From JALORV01 sp963775635 (GTDB lineage Bacteria; Pseudomonadota; Gammaproteobacteria; Burkholderiales; Burkholderiaceae_F), in assembly GCA_963775635.1 (NCBI GenBank), contig CAVZJO010000010.1, forward strand, positions 1 through 64,000: 64,000 nt of DNA, read 5' to 3'. This document shows, piece by piece, positions 8,691 through 17,763 of this stretch. Each line of letters begins with the position of its first letter. The first letter of the stretch is position 1. A program made the position numbers and the translations under genes. The notes under the pieces are model-generated. The model was not told the origin of the DNA. It saw nothing but the letters and a program-made list of their open reading frames with translations, and made no database searches.

Positions 8691-9872
8691 CTAGACCCGT
8701 TCGAAGATGGCGGCGATGCCCTGCCCGCCTCCGATGCACATGGTCGCCAGCGCGTAACGCCCACCGACGCGCTGCAATTCGTACAGTGCCTTGACGGTGA
8801 TGATCGCGCCGGTCCCACCGACCGGATGGCCGAGCGAGATGCCGCTGCCGTTCGGGTTGACCTTCTCCGGCGGAAATCCGAGGTCCTTCGCCACCGCGCA
8901 GGCCTGCGCCGCGAATGCCTCGTTGGCCTCGATCACGTCGAGGTCGCTGACCTTCAGCTTCGCACGCTCGAGCGCCTTGCGGGTTGACGGCACCGGACCG
9001 ATGCCCATGAACTTCGGATCGACCCCCGCGTGGCCGTAGCTGACGAGTCGCGCCAGTGGCTTGAGACCGCGTTTTTCGGCGATGCCGCGCTCCATCAGCA
9101 CGACGGCGCCGGCGCCATCGTTGATGCCCGACGCGTTGCCGGCGGTAACGGTGCCGTTTTCCTTGGCGAATACCGGTTTCAGCTTGGCCATGTCGTCCAT
9201 CGACGTGCCCTCGCGGAAGTGCTCGTCGGTATCGAACATCAGCGGACCCTTCTTGCCCTTGACCTCGACCGGAACGATCTGGCTCTTGAAGTGACCGGCC
9301 TTGGTCGCCGCGGCTGCGCGACGATGGCTCTCGACCGCCAGCGCGTCCTGCTGCTGACGCGTGATGCCCCATTTGGCAGCGACATTTTCGGCGGTCACTC
9401 CCATGTGGATCACGTCGAACGGGTCATGCAGTGCTCCGACCATCATGTCGACCGCCTTGAAGTCGCCCATGCGCTGGCCCCAGCGGCCCGCCGGAACGAT
9501 GTAGGGACCGCGCGACATGCTCTCGGCCCCAGCGCCGATCGCGATATCGGCATCGCCGAGCATGATCGACTGCGCCGCCGTGATGATCGCCTGCAGGCCG
9601 CTGCCACACAGCCGATTCAACGTCAGGCACGGAGCTTCCTTGGTAACGCCGCCGTTCAATGCGGCGACGCGCGCGAGGTACATGTCCTTGGGTTCGGTAT
9701 TGATCACGTGGCCGAAGACGACGTGGCCGACTTCACCGCCGTCGACCTGGGCCCGCTTGAGCGCTTCGGCGACCACGATGGCGCCGAGCTGGGTCGGAGG
9801 CACATCCTTCAGGCTCCCGCCGAAAGTCCCGATGGCGGTACGAACTCCGCTGACGACGACGACTTCTCGCAT
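8691..9872 (-). CDS. bktB: Acetyl-CoA/beta-ketoacyl-CoA thiolase, BktB type
   Basis: This thiolase condenses acyl-CoA and acetyl-CoA to 3-ketoacyl-CoA, or does the reverse. It closely follows the Cupriavidus BktB pattern from its first residues (REVVVVSGVRTAIGTFGGSL). Active-site residues are C89 (LNRLCGSGLQ), H349 (SLGHPVGG) and C379 (MCIGGGQG). The length is 393 aa, as usual. BktB enzymes accept C4-C6 substrates and so supply 3-hydroxyvalerate units for PHA. A second thiolase, phaA, lies with phaC and phaB further along, which supports a BktB role here. The BktB specificity is inferred from similarity. Confidence 0.92.
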   Translation of the reverse strand: MREVVVVSGVRTAIGTFGGSLKDVPPTQLGAIVVAEALKRAQVDGGEVGHVVFGHVINTEPKDMYLARVAALNGGVTKEAPCLTLNRLCGSGLQAIITAAQSIMLGDADIAIGAGAESMSRGPYIVPAGRWGQRMGDFKAVDMMVGALHDPFDVIHMGVTAENVAAKWGITRQQQDALAVESHRRAAAATKAGHFKSQIVPVEVKGKKGPLMFDTDEHFREGTSMDDMAKLKPVFAKENGTVTAGNASGINDGAGAVVLMERGIAEKRGLKPLARLVSYGHAGVDPKFMGIGPVPSTRKALERAKLKVSDLDVIEANEAFAAQACAVAKDLGFPPEKVNPNGSGISLGHPVGGTGAIITVKALYELQRVGGRYALATMCIGGGQGIAAIFERV

Positions 9873-10235
9873 AGTGGACTCCCTCGTTGCTTGGTCGGGT
9901 AGCGCCTCCGCAGTTCGCCGGGCGCCGAGTGGATGATTCTTGCACGTCGTACTCAGACTTGCTTGACATGGGTCGAGCCGGGCACGGACCGAGTGAGAAA
10001 TCTACGGACGGCGACCGGCCCCCTCCGCGGCTATTCCCCTAGTCCTTCGTCCGGTGTCGCTTGTCGATTCCCAGGCCAAGAGTGCCGCCAGCATCACCCG
10101 ACGTCGAACATCAGCGCGAGGCGTTGGCGAGTCCAGAAGGCACCGAGCGAGCTCACCACCCCAACGGATGATGGGCAAGCATCCAGCGAACCGGTGAAAT
10201 TTCGGAACCATGACCATCCTAACGTTCAACACAAG
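9873..10235. other. Non-coding stretch upstream of bktB
   Basis: This stretch of about 360 bases between the bktB start and a possible small gene shows no convincing coding pattern on either strand. A TTGACA hexamer occurs at about 9963-9968 on the plus strand without an obvious -10 partner. The bktB promoter should lie near its right end (minus strand), but no motif stands out. Confidence 0.4.
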
Positions 10236-10658
10236 GTGACATCAATTCGAAAGGGCCTGCTCAAGGTGCGCTCGAGCCTGCCACAGGCATCACGGGACGG
10301 CCGTTTGAGTCATCGTGCCGACAGTGTTCCCTCGACGGCTGCGCTGCCCACCGACGGCTTGCAGCGGATCCTTGTGCAATCGCTGTGGCCCATGGTCGAA
10401 GCGGCATTTCGCGACACCGAGGAGCATGTCGAGGCGCGTTTTTTCGAACTCGACGATCTGCAGGTTGTCATTTCTCGCGCGCTTGCGCGGGGCGCAAACC
10501 AACGTGGCGCGGGGCCGAGAGTGACTCTCGAACTATGGCCGACTGCCGGACCCCGCGTCCTTGTGGTCGAGTGGAGCGGCCGCCGTCCGCACGTCGTGTT
10601 TCGACGGGACGGTGATTGGCTGCAGCGTCTTACCAGGATCTCGGGTCAATCCCAATGA
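10236..10658 (+). CDS. Hypothetical protein
   Basis: I do not recognise this protein. The C-terminal 100 residues look like real coding sequence: LQRILVQSLWPMVEAAFRDTEEHVEARFFELDDLQVVI is an amphipathic helical stretch, followed by a beta-rich part (LELWPTAGPRVLVVEWSG, PHVVFRRDGDWLQRL). GTG at 10236, preceded by AAGG, is one possible start and gives 140 aa. The frame is open further upstream, but that part is arginine- and serine-rich and unlikely to be translated. It is convergent with the PTS IIA-like gene. Confidence 0.4.
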   Translation: MTSIRKGLLKVRSSLPQASRDGRLSHRADSVPSTAALPTDGLQRILVQSLWPMVEAAFRDTEEHVEARFFELDDLQVVISRALARGANQRGAGPRVTLELWPTAGPRVLVVEWSGRRPHVVFRRDGDWLQRLTRISGQSQ

Positions 10659-10666
10659 CGGAAGGG

Positions 10667-11188
10667 TTACGACGAGGTGGCAGTCAAGTGGGCGATCCCG
10701 GCCTCGAACGCGGCCGCGGCCGCTGGCGCATCGGGTGCGCTATCGAGCTGCTCGCGAAAACCGCGGTCCGAGAGCAGCTGGGCGACCAGCGCCAGCAATT
10801 GGAGATGGTCATCCTTTGAGCCGTCGGTCGGCACGACGATGACCAGCAGACGCGAGACCGGCTTGCCGTCCGGTGCATTGAACGCGATAGCGAGCTTCGT
10901 GCGCATGAACAGCGTTAACGGCCGCGCGATGCCGTCTATCCGTGCGTGCGGGATCGCGAATCCCTCGCCGAGCGCGGTCGATCCAGCCTGTTCGCGCCGC
11001 CACAGTGCGCGGAGAACCGGCGCCGGGTCGAGCCCATGCGCGCTGCCGATCGCAGCCGCGACCACCTCAAGCGCATGCGACCGGTCCCGCACATCGACGT
11101 CGAGCAGAATTTCCTGCGGCTGCAACCAGGCCGCGATCCGCATCAGGTCGTTTGCCATCGAGTCGTCCGTGGTTCGTGCGATTTCCAC
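10667..11188 (-). CDS. PTS EIIA (nitrogen-type, PtsN-like) domain protein
   Basis: This is a single-domain EIIA protein of the fructose/nitrogen-regulatory class. The phosphoryl-accepting histidine sits in the expected context, GEGFAIPHARIDGIARPL, and the C-terminal DHLQLLALVAQLLSDRGFREQL stretch is typical of the fold. The length is 173 aa from GTG 11188, which has GAGGG upstream; ATG 11158 (MANDLMRI) is a possible shorter start. The N-terminal part is longer than in E. coli PtsN and there is no neighbouring rpoN or hpf, so this may be a paralogue and not the main PtsN. Confidence 0.82.
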   Translation of the reverse strand: MEIARTTDDSMANDLMRIAAWLQPQEILLDVDVRDRSHALEVVAAAIGSAHGLDPAPVLRALWRREQAGSTALGEGFAIPHARIDGIARPLTLFMRTKLAIAFNAPDGKPVSRLLVIVVPTDGSKDDHLQLLALVAQLLSDRGFREQLDSAPDAPAAAAAFEAGIAHLTATSS

Positions 11189-11204
11189 CCTGCCCTCGGT
11201 TGTC

Positions 11205-11579
11205 TCACTTCGCGGTGGGTTTCTTTCCCAGCAACTCCTTCAGACCAGCGAATGGCGTGTACGTCGACACGCGACCGTTCTCAGGGCTGCCGCGTGGCCC
11301 ACCGCTCGCTTCCAGTTGCCGCTGGTGTTCGTTGTCGTGGCAGTACAGACACAGCAGTTCCCAGTTACTGCCATCCGGTGGATTGTTGTCGTGATTGTGG
11401 TCCCTGTGGTGGACAGTCAGCTCGCGCACGTTTGCGCGCGTGAACTCACGGCCGCAGCGTCCGCAGATCCACGGGTAGATCTTCAAAGCTCTTTCCCGAT
11501 AGCCCTGCGCGCGCTCGTCGGCGGCACGACGCGCTTCGGCGACGATGCGGTCCAGTTTTCCAGGGTCACCTGCGCTCAT
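11205..11579 (-). CDS. yajD: HNH nuclease family protein, YajD-like
   Basis: This is a small HNH protein. It has a zinc CxxC (CGRCGREF), the HNH core VHHRDHNHDNNPPDGSNWE and a second CxxC-type pair (LLCLYCHDNEHQ), an order and spacing typical of YajD. The length is 124 aa from ATG 11579; a TTG four codons upstream is also open. The family's cellular role is unclear; it is widespread in proteobacterial chromosomes and not confined to mobile elements. It ends 16 bases before the PTS IIA-like gene on the same strand. Confidence 0.85.
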   Translation of the reverse strand: MSAGDPGKLDRIVAEARRAADERAQGYRERALKIYPWICGRCGREFTRANVRELTVHHRDHNHDNNPPDGSNWELLCLYCHDNEHQRQLEASGGPRGSPENGRVSTYTPFAGLKELLGKKPTAK

Positions 11580-11618
11580 TCGACCGGTCAACTATTCGGA
11601 GACGCCGGCGGCCTATGG

Positions 11619-12227
11619 CTAGAACCGCGCAGTCAGGCCGAGCATCGCCTCGTATTGTAGGAACACGTCACTGCGCAGCACCACTACGCATCCGCCCGAA
11701 CAGAGGAATCCGCCCGAGCTGTTGACGAAGCTGAAGTAGCCACGCGCCTCGGCGCGCAGCGCGACGCGATCGCCCAAGGGCCACAGGTAGCCAAGGCCGA
11801 GGTTCAGCGACGGCTTGAACTCGGTGCCGTAACCCGAGGTGCTGGGGCTGAACTGCGTCGCGCCCAGCCCGCCGACGACGTACGGGCCGCGCCCGATCGG
11901 GCCGTCGAAAAAAACGGTTCCCCCGAGGTGCAGGTAACGAACCGTCATGTCGAACGGCGCCGCTCCACCGCCGGGTGACACCGTCGTCGCCTGCTGGCTG
12001 TAGAAGAGCTGCACCTCCCGCGCGGCGTCGAGGTCGTAGCCCGCTGCGACCGCAAACGCGGCCGAACTGCGGATATCCGCCTTCGTGTCGGTTGTCGCGT
12101 TCTCGACGCCGTCGCTGCCAACATAGCCGACGTACAGCGTCAGCGTCATCTGTGCCGCGGAGGGGCTGGCCCATGCGAGCAGCACCCATGGCACTGCGGC
12201 AGCCAAAACGGAACGCAGGCGCATCAT
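11619..12227 (-). CDS. Outer-membrane beta-barrel protein (putative)
   Basis: The protein begins with a clear signal peptide (RLRSVLAAAVPWVLLAWASPSAAQ). A run of short alternating beta-strands follows (MTLTLYVGYVG, EVQLFYSQQATTV, FDMTVRYLHLGGTVFF, PSLNLGLGYLW) and the chain ends in a terminal phenylalanine (AMLGLTARF), the usual signature for BAM-assembled barrels. The length is 202 aa, consistent with 8 strands. The start ATG 12227 overlaps the stop of the upstream GST gene. A two-cysteine loop (LCSGGCVVV) is present. Its function is unknown. Confidence 0.75.
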   Translation of the reverse strand: MMRLRSVLAAAVPWVLLAWASPSAAQMTLTLYVGYVGSDGVENATTDTKADIRSSAAFAVAAGYDLDAAREVQLFYSQQATTVSPGGGAAPFDMTVRYLHLGGTVFFDGPIGRGPYVVGGLGATQFSPSTSGYGTEFKPSLNLGLGYLWPLGDRVALRAEARGYFSFVNSSGGFLCSGGCVVVLRSDVFLQYEAMLGLTARF

Positions 12228-12869
12228 GACCAATGCCGAGCCCACACCGGCGCAACTTCGGGCAGTTCGTCCACCCGCTGCATCATCGATGCAAACGCCG
12301 GATGCTGCTGTCGCAGGTAGTCGCGCATCTTCCACCAGCGCGACAGGTTCGAGAGATAAACGTCGCACACCTGGGGCCTTTCGCCGAGCAGGAAACCCGA
12401 CTTCTGAGGAAACGCCTTCGCGATGATGTCCCAGCCCGAGTTGCATCCGCGCGACCGCTGCGCGTTCCACGGCGGCGCGCGCAGCGGATGAACGCGACGT
12501 CGTCCAGCGTGCGGGGTAATCAGCGACACCGACCGCGGTATATACGGTCGAGGCGGCAAACTGCATCCAGCGCAGGCAGGCCGCGCGGTCGCGCGTCGAG
12601 GTCGGCGGAATCCAGTCGCTCGGGTGGCGCTCGAGCAGGGTCCACAGCACCGCTACGCTTTCGGTCAGCACCTCGGCGCCGGGGGTCACCAACGTCGGCA
12701 ACTGCCCGAGCGGGTTGACCTGTTTCAACTCCTCGAAGTAACTACCGGGCGGATCGCTCCACGGTGTGGCGTCCTTCGGTTCGAACTCGAGCCCGAGCGC
12801 ACCCAGCATCACCTCCACACTGGCCGCGCCCGAGCGGCGCGCTGTGTACAAGACGTACTGGGTCGTCAT
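12224..12869 (-). CDS. Glutathione S-transferase (frameshifted)
   Basis: The N-terminal GST domain is clear from ATG 12869: QYVLYTARRSGAASVEVML, then GQLPTLVTPGAEVLTESVAVL with the cis-proline and glutathione-binding pair. The C-terminal helical domain (GWDIIAKAFPQKSGFLLGERP, VCDVYLSNLSRWW) is in a different frame and ends at 12224. The change of frame lies near 12437, just before SGWDIIA. The restored product would be about 215 aa. The start overlaps the rimO stop by four bases (ATGA). A single indel in well-kept sequence suggests a sequence error or a recent mutation. Confidence 0.75.
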
Positions 12870-14251
12870 GCGAGCGTCCCATGCAGGTCATGCAGCTCGG
12901 CTGAAGCGATCTTCACGTCGACGAAATCGCCGGGCATCAACTTGCGCCTGCCAGCCTTGAAGTAGACGACACCGTCGATCTCAGGCGCATCACCGGCGGT
13001 ACGCGCCATCGACGCTGTCGGCCCGACTTCGTCGACCAGCACGCGCTGGACGGTTCCGACCTTGCGAGCCAGGCGATGCGCCGAGATCTGCTGCTGAACC
13101 TGCATGAAGCGCGCGCGGCGCCCTTCTCGCACTTCATCGGGAAGCTGCCCGGCGATTGCGTTGGCAGCGGCACCCTCTACCGGCGAGTAGGCGAAGCAGC
13201 CGACGCGGTCGAGCTCGGCCGCGCGAAGGAAATCGAGCAGGTGTTCGAACTCCGCCTCGGTCTCGCCCGGAAAGCCGGCGATGAAAGTTGAGCGGATCGT
13301 CAGCTCCGGACAGATTGAGCGCCATGCACGGATGCGCTCGATGTTCTTCTCACCCGACGCCGGCCGCTTCATCGCCTTCAGCACGCGCGGATGCGAATGC
13401 TGGAACGGCACGTCGAGGTACGGCAGCACCTTGCCTTCGGCCATCAGTGGCAGGATTTCATCGACGTGCGGATACGGATAGACGTAGTGCAGGCGCACCC
13501 ACGCATCGTACGACTGTGCGAGCTTGGCCAGCTCGCCGACCAGCTCGGTCATGCGCGTCCTGACGGCGCGACCGCCGACGAAGTCGAGCTTGTAGCGCAC
13601 ATCGACGCCGTAGGCGCTGGTGTCCTGCGAGATCACCAGAATCTCGCGCACGCCCTGCCTCAGCAGATTCTCGGCCTCGCGCATCACCTGGCCGATCGGG
13701 CGCGAGACGAGGTCGCCACGCATCGACGGGATGATGCAGAAGCTGCACCGATGGTTGCAGCCTTCGGAGATCTTCAGGTACGCGTAATGACGCGGCGTGA
13801 GCTTGATGCCCGCCGGGGGTACCAGGTCCGTATACGGGTCGTGCGGCTTCGGCAGGTGGCGATGCACGTGATCGAGCACCTCGCCCGCCGCGTGCGGACC
13901 CGTGACAGCGAGCACCTTGGGATGCACCTTGGTCACCAGGTTTTCGCCATCAGCCTTGCGCGCTCCGAGGCAGCCGGTGACGATCACCTTGCCGTTCTCG
14001 GCGAGCGCCTCACCGATCGCATCGAGCGACTCCGCGATCGCCGAGTCGATGAAACCGCACGTGTTAACGATGACGAGATCGGCGCCTTGATAGGTCGGGC
14101 TGGTCGAATAACCCTCGGCGGCGAGCTGCGTCAGGATCAGTTCCGAGTCGACCAGCGCCTTGGGACAGCCCAGAGACACGAAGCCCACCGACGGTGCGGT
14201 GGGCTGGTTGGTGGCGGGGCGCGCCCGCCGCGCGGCAACCGTGGCCGACAT
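12866..14251 (-). CDS. rimO: Ribosomal protein S12 methylthiotransferase RimO
   Basis: This radical-SAM enzyme adds a methylthio group to Asp89 of ribosomal protein S12. The N-terminal UPF0004 domain carries cluster cysteines C29 (SLGCPKALVDSE), C65 (VNTCGFID) and C94 (VTGCLGARK). The radical-SAM CxxxCxxC is C165, C169, C172 (SEGCNHRCSFC). A C-terminal TRAM domain ends in GDFVDVKIASAELHDLHG. The length is 461 aa. The SLGCPKALVDSE and GCNHRCSFCIIPSMRG motifs distinguish RimO from MiaB. It precedes the GST gene with a four-base overlap. Confidence 0.96.
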   Translation of the reverse strand: MSATVAARRARPATNQPTAPSVGFVSLGCPKALVDSELILTQLAAEGYSTSPTYQGADLVIVNTCGFIDSAIAESLDAIGEALAENGKVIVTGCLGARKADGENLVTKVHPKVLAVTGPHAAGEVLDHVHRHLPKPHDPYTDLVPPAGIKLTPRHYAYLKISEGCNHRCSFCIIPSMRGDLVSRPIGQVMREAENLLRQGVREILVISQDTSAYGVDVRYKLDFVGGRAVRTRMTELVGELAKLAQSYDAWVRLHYVYPYPHVDEILPLMAEGKVLPYLDVPFQHSHPRVLKAMKRPASGEKNIERIRAWRSICPELTIRSTFIAGFPGETEAEFEHLLDFLRAAELDRVGCFAYSPVEGAAANAIAGQLPDEVREGRRARFMQVQQQISAHRLARKVGTVQRVLVDEVGPTASMARTAGDAPEIDGVVYFKAGRRKLMPGDFVDVKIASAELHDLHGTLA

Positions 14252-14267
14252 CGGCTGCCGCTCGCCG

Positions 14268-14807
14268 CTACTTCTTCTCGCCCGGGAAGCCGGGGAAACC
14301 GGTGAACATCGAGCGCGCCTGGTTCTGCATGTTTTCCTGCATCTGCACGAACAGGTTCTTCGACTGCTCGATGTAGTTCGACATCATCGACTGGATCATC
14401 GGCGACTGCATGTTGACGAACTGCGTCCACATCTCGGGGCCGATCTTGTTCGACTCGTAGAACGCCTTGCTCTGCTCCGACAACTTGCCCTGGATGTCGA
14501 TGAACGCCTGGATGTTCTTCTCCAGGTACGAACCCATCATCCCCTGCATCGCGTTGCCGTAGAAGCGGATGACCTGGGACAGCATCTGCGCGCTGAACAT
14601 CGGCACTCCGCCCGCCTCCTCGTCCAGGATGATCTGCAGCAGGATCGGTCGGGTCAGGTCTTCGCCGCTCTTGGCGTCGACTACCTGGAAGTTTTCGTGG
14701 TCCAGCACCAGTTGCTTGACGTCGGCCAAAGTGATGTAGGTACTAGTCTGGGTGTCGTACAGGCGGCGGTTGGGGTACTTCTTGATCAAGCGAACGGGTG
14801 TTGCCAT
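14268..14807 (-). CDS. phaR: PHA synthesis repressor PhaR
   Basis: PhaR is the PHA-sensing repressor that binds both PHB and the promoters of phasin genes and of its own gene. The N-terminal domain is diagnostic (RLIKKYPNRRLYDTQTSTYI, then LADVKQLVLDHENFQVVDAK). A PHB accumulation regulatory domain follows (ILLQIILDEEAGGVPMFS), then a Met/Gln-rich C-terminal tail typical of the family (MQSPMIQSMMSNYIEQSKN). The length is 179 aa. It stands about 19 kb from phaCAB, not beside it. It ends 16 bases before rimO on the same strand. Confidence 0.96.
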   Translation of the reverse strand: MATPVRLIKKYPNRRLYDTQTSTYITLADVKQLVLDHENFQVVDAKSGEDLTRPILLQIILDEEAGGVPMFSAQMLSQVIRFYGNAMQGMMGSYLEKNIQAFIDIQGKLSEQSKAFYESNKIGPEMWTQFVNMQSPMIQSMMSNYIEQSKNLFVQMQENMQNQARSMFTGFPGFPGEKK

Positions 14808-15295
14808 TACGTATGTCCTCGTTGTCTTCGCGCAATGCGTGCGCGTCGGCCTGTCGTCGCAGGCGTCTCCCTGGCTGGGTTGATTCTAGCGAATTTGCCG
14901 CAGCGCAACGGATGCCACGCCGCAGTCGTTTGGATGGTCCGGACGTATCCCGTCTGCCAGAATCCGCGACCGCCGGGATCGCAGTTCTCGGCTACGGTAT
15001 CTGCAGGAGCCGGTCGCTGCGGTCACACCGCGGTGCTGATCGCTGGCGGTCAGTCGGGCGCGAGCTCGGCCACTGGTTCACCCGCGGCAAGCGCGCTGCT
15101 GTTCGAACTGCGTTGAGTGAGACCGTCTGTGGCCAACTTCGGACCTACACGACAGTCCTCTGAATCGCCCGAAAAGCCGGAGGAGTGCGTGGTGCCGAAC
15201 ACGTGTACATGGTTTGGCTGGTCGCGACCTCGTCGCTAGGACGGCGTCGCGACTGCCGTTTGAGCAGCTTGCCTTCTGATTGCGGACCTACCTCT
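14808..15295. other. Non-coding stretch upstream of phaR
   Basis: This interval of 488 bases separates the phaR start from the stop of the TPR gene. No gene is supported. The phaR promoter, and probably its autoregulatory operator, should lie next to 14808, but I see no clear -35/-10 pair. One plus-strand frame ending at 15116 reads GHTAVLIAGGQSG, which faintly resembles a kelch repeat and could be debris of an older gene. Confidence 0.4.
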
Positions 15296-16624
15296 TCATG
15301 CTGCAAGGGCCAAAGACGCGCGCTGCAGCGGCTTCAGGGCAGCGAGCGGACTGCGCGGACGCAAAGCGATCCGCTCGTTGATCAGCGCGGCGGTCAGCGT
15401 GTCGAATTCGGCGCGTCGGCTCGCCTCGATCAGTGTCTGGTCGAGCAGGTCACGCTGCGCATGGCTGCCGCCGAAGCGGTGCGCGACGTGGCGGATTGGA
15501 CGCAGCAGCTCAACGCACTCCGCGTAGCGGCCCTGGCCGAACGCCTGAATCGCGCGTGTGGCAGGGTGCCCGACCTCTCTTGTGAACTCGGCATTATCGC
15601 TGCCGCTCTCCATCGCCGCACGCTGCGCATCCAGCACCGCCTGCTGCTCCTTCGCGCGACCGGCGCCGACGAAGGCCATCATCGCGTGCATGTCGTTGAA
15701 GGCGTAGTTGCCGGCACTGGCGGTCGGCGCCCAGTTGTCGGCCACCGCCGCAAAGCGGCTGCCAACGTCGACGCCGCGTAGCGACAGGCGCCACAGCAGC
15801 GCCGAGGCGTCGATCAGGTTCAGGACGAGGTTCGGTCGTGACCCGTACACCGGTCCGTCGAAGAGCCGCAGCGCCTCGTCGCTCGCACCGAGCTCCAGGT
15901 GGTATACGGCGAGATGCCACCAGTTGTGCACGGACAGGAAGCTGTCCTTTGACCAGGCCTCGGTGTCCGAGGTCATCCACGCGAGGCCTTCCTGCGGCTG
16001 GTTGCGCATCTCGTACACATGCGCCACGGCGTGCCAAGCCCAGGTGTTGCGCCGCTCCAGCTCGACCGCCGCGCGACCCTGCTTCTCGGCCCCTGCATAG
16101 TCACCGGTCTCCTCCAGTCCGAAAGCGTGCATCCCGAGCAGCGCGGCGTAACCCGGGACCGATGCGCGCCAGGCCGGCAGCGCGCGCGCGATGCGATCGC
16201 GCAGCATGCGCGAATCACCGCGGAAGAAATCGATCTGGTGGCCAGCATGCAGCGCCAGCGCATCGCATGGGTAAGCGACACTGACGTCCTCGAGGACTTG
16301 GCCAGCGGTACGCCAGCGGCCTTCGATGAGCAGCCGCACCGCTTCCACGTGCCCGCGCTCGCGCTCTGTGGCCGCCAGACGAGCCGCAGCCGCATGGCAC
16401 GCGCGTGCGACCGGCAACCCCACCGGCTCGGTGCCGAGCAGGAACAGGTAACCCTTCAGCACATGCGCCATCGTCATCTCTGGTGCGGCCGCCAGGGCGG
16501 CGTCGACTGTGGCGACGGGATCGTCGATTAAGCAGCGGAACTGATGCGCGGAAGCTTCGAAGTGGGCCAGGCCATCGGCAGTGGCGCCAGAAACCGGATA
16601 GCCGGCCGAGTCACGGTGTTTCAT
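15296..16624 (-). CDS. Tetratricopeptide repeat protein, TTC38-like
   Basis: This 442-aa helical-repeat protein resembles the TTC38 family, which is found in animals and many bacteria. Diagnostic stretches are MHAFGLEETGDYAGAEKQG, TWAWHAVAHVYEMRNQPQEG and HNWWHLAVYHLELGASDEAL. The start is ATG 16624, with GAGGAG six bases upstream; there is no signal peptide, so it is cytosolic. The biochemical role of the family is unknown. It is transcribed away from an AraC-type regulator across a 176-bp region, which suggests that this regulator controls it. Confidence 0.85.
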   Translation of the reverse strand: MKHRDSAGYPVSGATADGLAHFEASAHQFRCLIDDPVATVDAALAAAPEMTMAHVLKGYLFLLGTEPVGLPVARACHAAAARLAATERERGHVEAVRLLIEGRWRTAGQVLEDVSVAYPCDALALHAGHQIDFFRGDSRMLRDRIARALPAWRASVPGYAALLGMHAFGLEETGDYAGAEKQGRAAVELERRNTWAWHAVAHVYEMRNQPQEGLAWMTSDTEAWSKDSFLSVHNWWHLAVYHLELGASDEALRLFDGPVYGSRPNLVLNLIDASALLWRLSLRGVDVGSRFAAVADNWAPTASAGNYAFNDMHAMMAFVGAGRAKEQQAVLDAQRAAMESGSDNAEFTREVGHPATRAIQAFGQGRYAECVELLRPIRHVAHRFGGSHAQRDLLDQTLIEASRRAEFDTLTAALINERIALRPRSPLAALKPLQRASLALAA

Positions 16625-16800
16625 TTGAATCTCCTCAGTGAAAGTGTCAGAAGGTGATCGGCGCACCTGCGCCGACCTCGAATGAATTGAAGGCTGGTAC
16701 CTTAGGCGGCGGCCCTAGACGCGACCATGGCCGCGCCGCCGCCGTCTTTGGCCGATCCGCCGCCTGCCGGGCCGACCGTTGATGACCGAGGGATGCCGCG

Positions 16801-17748
16801 ATGGATGCACTGTCTGATGTCCTGCGAGCGCTGCGAATTTCCGGGGGCGTCTACCTCGACGCGGCGTTCACCGCACCTTGGTGTGTCGCCTCACGTGTGG
16901 GCCCCGACGAGTTTCGCCATCAACACAATCGGCCGACCAGCATCGTCGCCTTTCATTACGTGATCGACGGCAGCATGTTGGTGCAGGCCGAGAGCCTGTC
17001 GCCGGTCGAGGTCCGCGCCGGCCAGATGGTGCTGTTGCCGCGCAACGACCCTCACCTGCTAGCGAGCGGAGCCGGGCTGCAGCCGGCCGATCCCGCTCCG
17101 GCCGTGCAGCAGGTCGAAGGCGGCCTGAAGCGCATGGAATACGGCGGCGGCGGCACGCCGACGCGGCTCGTATGCGGCTTTGTCGGCACCGACATGCGCC
17201 GCCATCCGTTGATCGACGCATTGCCAACCGCCTTCGCTCTTGACCTCAATGGCCAGGCCTGCGCGGAATGGGTCGGCGCCTCTTTCCGCTATGCGGCGCA
17301 GGAGGTGGCGTCGGGCCGCGCCGGTTCCGAGACGATTTTGGCCAAGCTCTCGGAGCTGCTGTTCGTCGAGGCTGTGCGGCACTACGCCGAAACCCTGCCT
17401 CCGGACCGCAAGGGCTGGTTCGCTGCGTTCCGAGACCCGGCGGTGGGTCGGGCTCTGGCGCTCATGCATGCGCGCGTGGCGCACGACTGGACAACCGATG
17501 AGCTCGCGGCCGAGGTGAATCTATCGCGTTCCGCGTTCGCCGAGCGTTTCTCGCAGCTGGTCGGCGCGCCGCCGATCACATACCTGACGGACTGGCGAAT
17601 GCAGCTCGCCGCCGCCCGCCTGCGCGACACGCCTCGGACGATAGGACAGATCGCCGCCGACCTGGGCTACGAGTCGGAGGCCACATTCACTCGCGCATTC
17701 AAGCGGGCTACCGGTCTGGCGCCGGGCAAATATCGGAGCGGAGGTTAG
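16801..17748 (+). CDS. AraC-family transcriptional regulator with cupin domain
   Basis: The N-terminal half is a cupin-type sensor domain of the AraC_binding_6 class (GPDEFRHQHNRPTSIVAFHYV, VEVRAGQMVLLPRNDPH). The C-terminal part holds two helix-turn-helix motifs (WTTDELAAEVNLSRSAFAERF and TIGQIAADLGYESEATFTRAF) and ends in the AraC signature GLAPGKYR. The length is 315 aa. It is divergent from the TTC38-like gene, its most likely target. The ligand is unknown. Confidence 0.9.
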   Translation: MDALSDVLRALRISGGVYLDAAFTAPWCVASRVGPDEFRHQHNRPTSIVAFHYVIDGSMLVQAESLSPVEVRAGQMVLLPRNDPHLLASGAGLQPADPAPAVQQVEGGLKRMEYGGGGTPTRLVCGFVGTDMRRHPLIDALPTAFALDLNGQACAEWVGASFRYAAQEVASGRAGSETILAKLSELLFVEAVRHYAETLPPDRKGWFAAFRDPAVGRALALMHARVAHDWTTDELAAEVNLSRSAFAERFSQLVGAPPITYLTDWRMQLAAARLRDTPRTIGQIAADLGYESEATFTRAFKRATGLAPGKYRSGG

Positions 17749-17763
17749 ATTGAACTCCGGCCA

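Noticed and set aside
11619..12869. Apparent GST-outer-membrane-protein fusion
   Set aside because: The frame is open only because of a frameshift in the GST; the barrel protein has its own signal peptide and start at 12227.
14990..15116. A kelch-like stretch (GHTAVLIAGGQSG) upstream of phaR
   Set aside because: Only one weak repeat is visible, with no start, no blade series and no frame continuity; composition alone could give it.
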